From contig JAFZEQ010000073.1 of the NCBI GenBank assembly GCA_017560605.1, positions 1 through 40,218 of the forward strand: a stretch of 40,218 nt of DNA. Direction: 5' to 3'. Positions 32,030 to 38,185 of the stretch are shown one piece after another (positions within the stretch are counted from its first letter, which is position 1; each line of letters opens with the position of its first letter). The translations under genes and the position numbers were made by a program. The notes under the pieces are model-generated. The model saw only the letters and a list, made by a program, of their open reading frames with translations, ran no database searches and had not been told where the DNA came from. The stretch is from Paludibacteraceae bacterium. GTDB lineage: Bacteria > Bacteroidota > Bacteroidia > Bacteroidales > Paludibacteraceae.

Positions 32030-34441
32030 ATGAAACGTTTAATTCCAATCTTCATCTTTGTGTTCGTAGCTAACACCTTGTTGGCTTACGATTTCAAGCA
32101 AAAGCAAATTTGCTACAGTATCATGACTCTGGGCAAGAGTGACACTCCTGTTGCTGTTGTGTCGCAACAAGAAGCCACAGTTGACAACTACAAGCGTATC
32201 ACTGAATTGGTCATACCAGAGACGGTGAAATACAAGGGTACAGAATATCCTGTGGCGGCTATTGCGGATAGTGCTTTCCACAATGCTACCTCTCTTACAT
32301 CTATCACCCTGCCTGCTGCTATTGTCTCTATCCAAGCATCAGCTTTTCTCAATTGTACATCGCTCAAGCAGGTCACATGTGTAGACGGTTCAAAGTTGCA
32401 AACCATCGCAGACGACGCCTTCTCAGGTTGTATTTCGCTTACTGATCTCAATCTAGGTTATCAGCTCCAACATATTGGTCAACGTGCTTTTATTAGTTGT
32501 ACATCGCTCCATACCATCAACTTAGGCAATGCGCTTAAGCGTATCAACGAACGAGCATTTGCTCACTGTACAGCGCTTACTTCTTTTACTGTTCCTGTTT
32601 CTACGGAGTACTTAGGCAAGAATGTCTTCGAGGGCTGCACAGCGCTTACTTCTGTTACTATTCCTGCTACTTCTTCCCTTAAGACCATCGGCGAGCACGC
32701 ATTCAGCGGTTGTACAGCGCTTAAGGAAATTGCCTTGCCTGAAACCTTAAAGGAGATCCACGAACATGCTTTTGATGGTTGTACTGGCCTATCGCATATC
32801 CGTATCCCTCTGGGTGTTACCACGCTCCATCCAATGGCTTTTCATGGCTGCTCATCGCTTACTTCTATCGAGTGGCGTTCTGCTGATTTAAAGTCAAATA
32901 CTGACAGAGCTGTTTTCGAAGCTATAGCACCACAGATCACTCGTTTCACTTTTGCACCTAGTGTAGTAACTGTTCCATCTCATCTGTGTCAAGGTATGAC
33001 TTCGCTCTCATCCGTGTCCTTACCTGATAATATCACCAAGATAGGTGATTATGCGTTCGAGCGTTGTAGTGCGATGCAATCTATACTGTTCCCTATTAAA
33101 TTGAAGACTATTGGTTCAGGGGCATTCAGTGCTTGTACTTCGCTCACTTCAGTTAGACTTCCTAATACAGTTACAACTTGTGGCAGTGGTGCGTTTGAGG
33201 GCTGTACCCAACTTCGTTCCTTCACATTGTCTAATAGGATGACCAGTATCAGTTCTAAGATGTTCAAAGGCTGTTCCTCTTTGCTGTCTATCGAGTTGCC
33301 AGCATCTATCAGCAATATTGGTTCAGAGGCTTTAGCTAATTGCAATAGTCTTACCACGATCCATTGCTCTAATTGTGCATGTGAGATGGCTGGCAACGCC
33401 TTAGCAAACTGCTCTGCTACCATAATCTTGCCTTATAAATCCCCTGACCTAAAGATGGTGCTAGCTAGAGGTAATGTTAAGAGTATAGTGAACAAGGATT
33501 CTCGTTATGATGATTATGAAGCAACAATCAACTATACTCCTGATGGTGAAAATGAAGAATATTCAGCAGATGTATTATGTGATTTGTCGCGTAATGACTT
33601 TGGACAAATCACCTATTCGTCTGATTGTGGATCTGAATATGAATGGACATACAATGGTGATGGTTTTATTGCTACGTATGTTTGGATGAAAGGTATGAGC
33701 AGTGCAGGGAATGTAGAGTATGAATATAACGAGAAGAATGAACTAGTTAAAGATACTCGTCATGGTGTAAGTCAAGGAGAAGAGTGGGATGCGGTTAGAA
33801 TCTACTCCAACTACAAGTACGATAGCCGTGGTAACTGGATTTCTCGTAATGTTAAAGAGACGGAAAATGGCACTTCCATATCTTACACCGAAACCCGCGA
33901 GATCACATATTATGCCTCTGACCTAAAGATGGTGCTAGCTAGAGGTAATGTTAAGAGTATAGTGCCTGACGCTAATTGTGTATATTATGCATGGGGAGAA
34001 ACCAACTACAATCGTCATGGTATAAACATGGAAGAGCTCGAGGGTGTATTTGAACGCAATGAATTGGGAAAAATCGTTTCCTATTATGATTCTGATAGCT
34101 ACACATACAATAAAGATGGGTTTATATCAGAAACTAAGAGATGGGTAGAAACTTGTTATATGGTTTCTAAGTATGAATATAACGAGAATAATGAGCTAGT
34201 TAAAGAGGTTGAGAAGATCTTTAAGGAAGGATTCGATGGTAATGATGTCCTGGTTCATGATGCGGTATTTACATACTCTAACTACAAATACGACAGCAAT
34301 GGCAACTGGATTTCTCGCGATGTCAAAGTAGAAAAAAAGAAAAAATATGCCAACGAAAAACCGGTATTTAATATTGCGGGCCAAAAATATGACACTAACG
34401 TCACCCACACCGAAACCCGCAAGATTACGTATTATGAGTAA
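32030..34441 (+). CDS. BspA-like leucine-rich-repeat protein with duplicated C-terminal YD-type modules
   Basis: 803 residues. Signal peptide MKRLIPIFIFVFVANTLLAY; LRR_5/BspA repeats of about 23-30 residues from about 60 to 465 (TSITLPAAIVSIQASAFLNC and similar). Two modules follow, about 472-629 and 630-803, each opening with DLKMVLARGNVKSIV and containing YNGDGFI, EYEYNEKNELVK, YKYDSRGNWISR and a final TETREITYY, resembling YD/RHS-type or GNVKSI repeats. The opening 47 nt of the two modules are identical (33444-33490, 33918-33964), so the duplication is recent or kept uniform. Probably a surface adhesin; no clear sorting signal is seen at the C-terminus. Confidence 0.88.
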   Translation: MKRLIPIFIFVFVANTLLAYDFKQKQICYSIMTLGKSDTPVAVVSQQEATVDNYKRITELVIPETVKYKGTEYPVAAIADSAFHNATSLTSITLPAAIVSIQASAFLNCTSLKQVTCVDGSKLQTIADDAFSGCISLTDLNLGYQLQHIGQRAFISCTSLHTINLGNALKRINERAFAHCTALTSFTVPVSTEYLGKNVFEGCTALTSVTIPATSSLKTIGEHAFSGCTALKEIALPETLKEIHEHAFDGCTGLSHIRIPLGVTTLHPMAFHGCSSLTSIEWRSADLKSNTDRAVFEAIAPQITRFTFAPSVVTVPSHLCQGMTSLSSVSLPDNITKIGDYAFERCSAMQSILFPIKLKTIGSGAFSACTSLTSVRLPNTVTTCGSGAFEGCTQLRSFTLSNRMTSISSKMFKGCSSLLSIELPASISNIGSEALANCNSLTTIHCSNCACEMAGNALANCSATIILPYKSPDLKMVLARGNVKSIVNKDSRYDDYEATINYTPDGENEEYSADVLCDLSRNDFGQITYSSDCGSEYEWTYNGDGFIATYVWMKGMSSAGNVEYEYNEKNELVKDTRHGVSQGEEWDAVRIYSNYKYDSRGNWISRNVKETENGTSISYTETREITYYASDLKMVLARGNVKSIVPDANCVYYAWGETNYNRHGINMEELEGVFERNELGKIVSYYDSDSYTYNKDGFISETKRWVETCYMVSKYEYNENNELVKEVEKIFKEGFDGNDVLVHDAVFTYSNYKYDSNGNWISRDVKVEKKKKYANEKPVFNIAGQKYDTNVTHTETRKITYYE
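33444..33964 (+). repeat. 47-nt exact direct repeat at module starts
   Basis: The two copies (33444-33490 and 33918-33964) are identical over 47 nt and lie 474 nt apart, exactly 158 codons. Sequence around them has diverged much more, which points to gene conversion or a conserved switch point. Confidence 0.9.
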
Positions 34442-34459
34442 TCGAATGAGTTGAAAGTC

Positions 34460-34620
34460 TAAAGTCAAATGTCAGTAGCGCAGCGTCCACTAAACAGTAG
34501 CGTCAGCGTCCACAAAACAGTAGGGCTTTGCCCATACACCATACACCATACACCAAACACCAAACAGTAGGGCTCTGCTGCGTCCACTAAACAGTAGGCA
34601 CTCCGTGCCGTCCACTAAAC
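34460..34620 (+). repeat. compound mini-hairpin and heptamer array before the transporter gene
   Basis: In order: the 40-nt copy shared with 31969-32008 (core GCGCAGC), a unit with core GCGTCAGC (34489-34511), a unit with GGGC-TTT-GCCC (34512-34533), ATACACC heptamers (34534-34556), a unit with a decayed core GGGC-TCT-GCTG (34559-34585), and a unit with GGCAC-TCC-GTGCC (34586-34613). ACTAAAC then runs to the ATG at 34624. Five core types occur in one spacer. Confidence 0.92.
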
Positions 34621-34623
34621 AAT

Positions 34624-36282
34624 ATGAACTTAATTAGCGAATTATTCACAACGCCTTCTGTCACCCAATCCATTGTGTTACTCACTCTGGTTGTTTTCCT
34701 TGGCCTCTGGGCTGGCGAGCGTCTCAAGATCAAGAACTTCACGTTCGGCGTCACATGGATTCTCTTTATTGGTATCGCCCTTTCGGCACTGGGCTTGACC
34801 ATTGACGAGCAGGTAGCCTCTTTCGCTAAGAATTTCGGCCTTATTCTCTTCGTCTATTCTTTTGGTCTTCAGGTGGGTCCATCTTTCTCTCCTTTTGGCA
34901 AGAGTGGCCTTCGCCTCAATCTCTTGGCTATGGCTATTGTCCTTTTGGGTTGTGTCATCACGGTGGTCTTGCACTATGCTACGGGCACAGATATGACCAC
35001 CATGGCGGGTATCATGTCCGGTGCGGTCATGAACACTCCTTCGCTGGGTGCGGTTCAGCAGACAGCCTCCGACCTAGGGGTAGCTACTCCGGATATCGCT
35101 ATCGGTTATGCTTTGGCTTATCCGCTTAGTATTGTGGGACTTATCTTATCTTTCGAACTCATCCGTTTCTTCTGCCGTGTCAATCTTCGCAAGGAGGATG
35201 ATGCACTTCGTCAAGAGCATGTATCCGACGACGACCCTATCTGTGTGGATATCCGTTTGTCTATCACGAAGGATGCTACGCTCCAGCAGTTGCACGATCT
35301 CTGTCCTTGCCAACACATGCTTGTCACACGTGTCATGCGTGTGGATGATACCGACGAACTAGTCGATACTTCAACTATCTTCCATCCGGGCGATGTGGTG
35401 CGTATAGTCAGCGACCGTCGTCACGAGAAAGATCTCCAGTCTTTAGGCGAGATCACCCACTACGGTTTCCATGGTGGCGAGCGCGATAATCACCTCATCT
35501 CGCGCCGTATTGTGGTTACTCGTACGCGTTGCAATGGCAAGCGCCTTAGCTCTTTCGATGTGCGCCATCGTTACCATGCTACTATCACGCGTATCAATCG
35601 TGCGGGTGTCGAGCTCTTGGCCACTCCAGACCTGATCTTGCAGTTAGGTGACCGACTGATGGTGGTGGGCGACCGCGAGGATGTGCGCCATGTGGCGGAT
35701 ATCTTTGGTAACGAGCTAAAGAGACTCGATTTGCCTAACCTGATGCCTATTTTCTTTGGTATTTTCTTGGGTGTGTTGTTTGGTTCATTGCCTATTGCTA
35801 TCCCGGGTATGGATATCACTTTCAAGTTGGGTCTTGCTGGTGGTTCGTTGATTGTTGCTTTGTTGATTGGCCGTTTCGGTCCGTACTATAACCTTGTCAC
35901 TTTCGCCACCACTTCGGCCAATATGATGCTTCGTCAGGTGGGCCTAACCTTGTTCTTGGCGTCGGTGGGATTGACGGTAGGGCAGGGTTTTGTCACTACA
36001 TTGCTCGATGGTGGTTATATGTGGGTATTGTATGGTGTTCTTATTACTGTTATCCCTCTGCTTGTTATGGGCCTCATTGCCTATCGTGTGTTGAAGATCA
36101 ATTATTTCAAGGTGGTAGGTCTTTTGATCGGTTCCATGACGGGTGCTCCTGCTTTGGGTTATGCTCAGAGCCTCTCTGATAACAATGACCAAGCCTCTGT
36201 ATGCTACGCCACGGTCTATCCATTGACGATGTTCCTTCGTGTCATGGCAGGCCAGCTGCTCGTACTCTTCTTCTGCACGTAG
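34624..36282 (+). CDS. AspT/YidE-family putative transporter with two TrkA-C domains
   Basis: 552 residues. Two membrane halves of about five or six segments each flank a cytoplasmic region with two RCK/TrkA-C domains (about 195-285 and 285-375: DICVDIRLSIT-like and RIVVTRTRCNGKRLSSFDVR, ending LQLGDRLMVVGDRED). The GAVMNTPSLGAVQQ and GSMTGAPALGYAQ motifs in the two halves are the AspT duplication signature. Members include the aspartate:alanine exchanger, but most Bacteroidota copies have unknown substrates. The stop TAG (36280-36282) is the GTAG of a hairpin repeat. No SD-like site is seen; the start abuts the repeat array. Confidence 0.9.
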   Translation: MNLISELFTTPSVTQSIVLLTLVVFLGLWAGERLKIKNFTFGVTWILFIGIALSALGLTIDEQVASFAKNFGLILFVYSFGLQVGPSFSPFGKSGLRLNLLAMAIVLLGCVITVVLHYATGTDMTTMAGIMSGAVMNTPSLGAVQQTASDLGVATPDIAIGYALAYPLSIVGLILSFELIRFFCRVNLRKEDDALRQEHVSDDDPICVDIRLSITKDATLQQLHDLCPCQHMLVTRVMRVDDTDELVDTSTIFHPGDVVRIVSDRRHEKDLQSLGEITHYGFHGGERDNHLISRRIVVTRTRCNGKRLSSFDVRHRYHATITRINRAGVELLATPDLILQLGDRLMVVGDREDVRHVADIFGNELKRLDLPNLMPIFFGIFLGVLFGSLPIAIPGMDITFKLGLAGGSLIVALLIGRFGPYYNLVTFATTSANMMLRQVGLTLFLASVGLTVGQGFVTTLLDGGYMWVLYGVLITVIPLLVMGLIAYRVLKINYFKVVGLLIGSMTGAPALGYAQSLSDNNDQASVCYATVYPLTMFLRVMAGQLLVLFFCT

Positions 36283-36318
36283 GGCACTACTAGGCACTAC
36301 GTGCCGTCCACTATACAC
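36279..36318 (+). repeat. mini-hairpin repeat supplying the transporter stop codon
   Basis: GTAGGGCACTA, then TAGGCAC-TAC-GTGCC (hairpin 36293-36305), CGTCC and ACTATACAC. The opening GTAG contains the stop of the AspT-like gene. The partial GGCACTA duplication suggests slippage inside the core. Confidence 0.85.
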
Positions 36319-36351
36319 AAAAGTCGTCTTCGGAGGAAGGCGACTTTTTTT
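36319..36351 (+). terminator. intrinsic terminator after the transporter gene
   Basis: AAAAGTCGTCTTC (36319-36331) pairs with GAAGGCGACTTTT (36336-36348) around a GGAG loop, with one wobble, followed by more T. It directly follows the hairpin repeat. Confidence 0.9.
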
Positions 36352-36360
36352 ATAAAAATC

Positions 36361-36391
36361 TTGCACGAATAAAAAATAAATTGTAACTTTG
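36361..36391 (+). promoter_or_regulatory. Bacteroidota-type promoter for the second BspA-like gene
   Basis: TTG at 36361-36363, 20 nt, then TAACTTTG at 36384-36391. Predicted start near 36398, giving a leader of about 43 nt containing TTGAATTATAAATTTCTAAA-type AT repeats before the ATG at 36441. Confidence 0.75.
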
Positions 36392-36440
36392 CAGCATCAT
36401 ACCTTTGAATTATAAATTTCTAAATTTTGAATCCTCCTTT

Positions 36441-37916
36441 ATGAAACGATTGGTATTATCTCTTTTTCTCGTGTTTGCTGCTACCACTATGATGGCAAAG
36501 GAGTTTACACTAGGTAAGCTAAAGTTCAGAACCTTATCTAATACAGAGGTTATGCTTGTAGGTGCTGATAAAGGTATTACAAACCTTGATCTTAACTCAG
36601 CCATCACTGATCAAGGCAAATCATACAGCGTAACGAGCATTGGAGATAGGGCGTTCGCTTATTGCTCTGGTTTGACTTCTGTGACTATCCCTAATAGTGT
36701 AACCAGTATTGGAGAATTGGCGTTCGGTGGTTGCAAAAGTTTGACTTCTGTGACTATCCCTAAAAGTGTAACTAGTATTGGAGAGGGTGCGTTCGCTGCT
36801 TGCGAAGGTTTGACTTCTGTTACTATCCCTAACAGCGTAACGAGTATTGGAGAGGATGCGTTCGCTGGTTGCGAAGGTTTGACTTCTGTTACTATCCCTA
36901 ATAGTGTAACCAGTATTGGAGAGAGGGCGTTCGCTAAGTGCTCTGGTTTGACATCGGTCACAATCCCTAATAGTGTAACCAGTATTGGAGAAATGGCGTT
37001 CTATGAATGTTCGAGTTTGACTTCTGTCACTATCCCTAATAGCGTAACGAGTATTGGAGATATGGCGTTCGCTGGTTGCAAAAGTTTGACTTCACCTGTT
37101 TACAACGCACATTGTTTTGCCTATATGCCTACTTCTTATAGTGGTGCTTATATTATTCCGGAGGCTATTAAACAAATTGCTGGTGCAGCGTTCGGTTATT
37201 GCGAAGGTTTGACTTCCGTTATTATCCCTAATGGCGTGACGAGTATTGGAGATAGGGCGTTCGAAGGTTGCTCTGGTTTGAGTTCTGTCACAATCCCTAA
37301 CAGCGTAACGAGTATTGGATATAGTGCGTTCTATGGTTGCTCAAGTTTGACTTCCATCACCATTCCTAACAGCGTAACGAGTATTGGATGGGGGACGTTC
37401 CATTGGTGCACTGGTTTGACTTCTGTGACTATCCCTAATAGTATAACGAGTATTGGAGATGCTGCGTTCCGTTATTGCACTGGTTTGACTTCTATCACCA
37501 TCCCTGAGAGCGTAACGAGTATTGGAGAGGCTGCGTTCTATGGTACAGCTCTCTACAACGAAAAATCCAATTGGAAGAATAGTGTGTTGTATATTAGTAA
37601 TTGTCTTATAGAAGCGAAAGATGACATATCTGGTGCATACATAATCAAAGAAGGTACGAGATTAATTGCTAATGATGCGTTCTGGGATTGCAAAAGTTTG
37701 ACTTCTATCACTATCCCTAATAGTGTTACAGCGATTGGATTTGGTATGTTCCAGGGTTGCTCTCGTTTGCGCTCTATCACTATCCCTAATAGCGTAACGA
37801 GTATTGGAAATTGGGCGTTCTATGAGTGCTCTTCCTTGAAATCGGTTTCCGTCCCAAGCCACACGCAGATCGCAGATAACGCTTTCCCATCTCACACAAA
37901 AATCATCCGTAAGTAA
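36441..37916 (+). CDS. BspA-like leucine-rich-repeat surface protein
   Basis: 491 residues from the ATG at 36441, chosen because MKRLVLSLFLVFAATTMMAK is a signal peptide; the in-frame ATG at 36405 would add an untypical leader. About 15 LRR_5 repeats of 23 residues (consensus LTSVTIPNSVTSIGEDAF plus GC) form three blocks separated by two inserts that share SGAYII (about 225-250 and 390-425). BspA-type proteins bind fibronectin, fibrinogen or other bacteria in oral and gut Bacteroidales. It ends in a last LRR without a sorting domain. It has its own promoter and terminator. The nearly identical DNA repeats make copy-number change likely. Confidence 0.92.
   Translation: MKRLVLSLFLVFAATTMMAKEFTLGKLKFRTLSNTEVMLVGADKGITNLDLNSAITDQGKSYSVTSIGDRAFAYCSGLTSVTIPNSVTSIGELAFGGCKSLTSVTIPKSVTSIGEGAFAACEGLTSVTIPNSVTSIGEDAFAGCEGLTSVTIPNSVTSIGERAFAKCSGLTSVTIPNSVTSIGEMAFYECSSLTSVTIPNSVTSIGDMAFAGCKSLTSPVYNAHCFAYMPTSYSGAYIIPEAIKQIAGAAFGYCEGLTSVIIPNGVTSIGDRAFEGCSGLSSVTIPNSVTSIGYSAFYGCSSLTSITIPNSVTSIGWGTFHWCTGLTSVTIPNSITSIGDAAFRYCTGLTSITIPESVTSIGEAAFYGTALYNEKSNWKNSVLYISNCLIEAKDDISGAYIIKEGTRLIANDAFWDCKSLTSITIPNSVTAIGFGMFQGCSRLRSITIPNSVTSIGNWAFYECSSLKSVSVPSHTQIADNAFPSHTKIIRK
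36671..37903 (+). repeat. 69-bp tandem repeats in three blocks within the LRR gene
   Basis: The word TTTGAC(T/A)TC (TTTGAG in one unit) recurs at exact 69-nt steps: 36671, 36740, 36809, 36878, 36947, 37016, 37085; then 37208, 37277, 37346, 37415, 37484; then 37697, 37766, with a diverged unit at 37835. Several neighbours differ at only a few bases, including synonymous ones, implying recent expansion or homogenisation. Confidence 0.93.
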
Positions 37917-37932
37917 TAATACTTATCCTATA

Positions 37933-37971
37933 AACAAAACGAGTCACCCGCTAAGGTGGCTCGTTTTGTTT
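37933..37971 (+). terminator. intrinsic terminator after the LRR gene
   Basis: A 16-bp stem (37933-37948 with 37955-37970, one wobble) with a 6-nt loop and flanking A/T runs, 17 nt after the stop. Confidence 0.9.
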
Positions 37972-38067
37972 TCTCACTTCCCATCCCCAATAGCCTCAAC
38001 TCTCAACAGAACACATCCATCTATTTGCATAGAATATCCGTCTTTTTATAAAAAGAATACAACTTGT

Positions 38068-38099
38068 TTTGCGTATTCCAAATATTTTTACTAAATTTG
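38068..38099 (+). promoter_or_regulatory. Bacteroidota-type promoter for the large secreted protein
   Basis: TTTG at 38068-38071, 20 nt, then TAAATTTG at 38092-38099: exact consensus and spacing. Predicted start near 38106, giving a leader of about 80 nt with a GC-rich stretch (GCGTGCGCGTATTTCGCCCG) and then an A-rich run before the ATG at 38186. Confidence 0.85.
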
Positions 38100-38185
38100 C
38101 AGCCGAAATATTATGCGTGCGCGTATTTCGCCCGCGTAAACACTATTGAACGATTAAAACGATACTAATCAAATACCAATACGAT

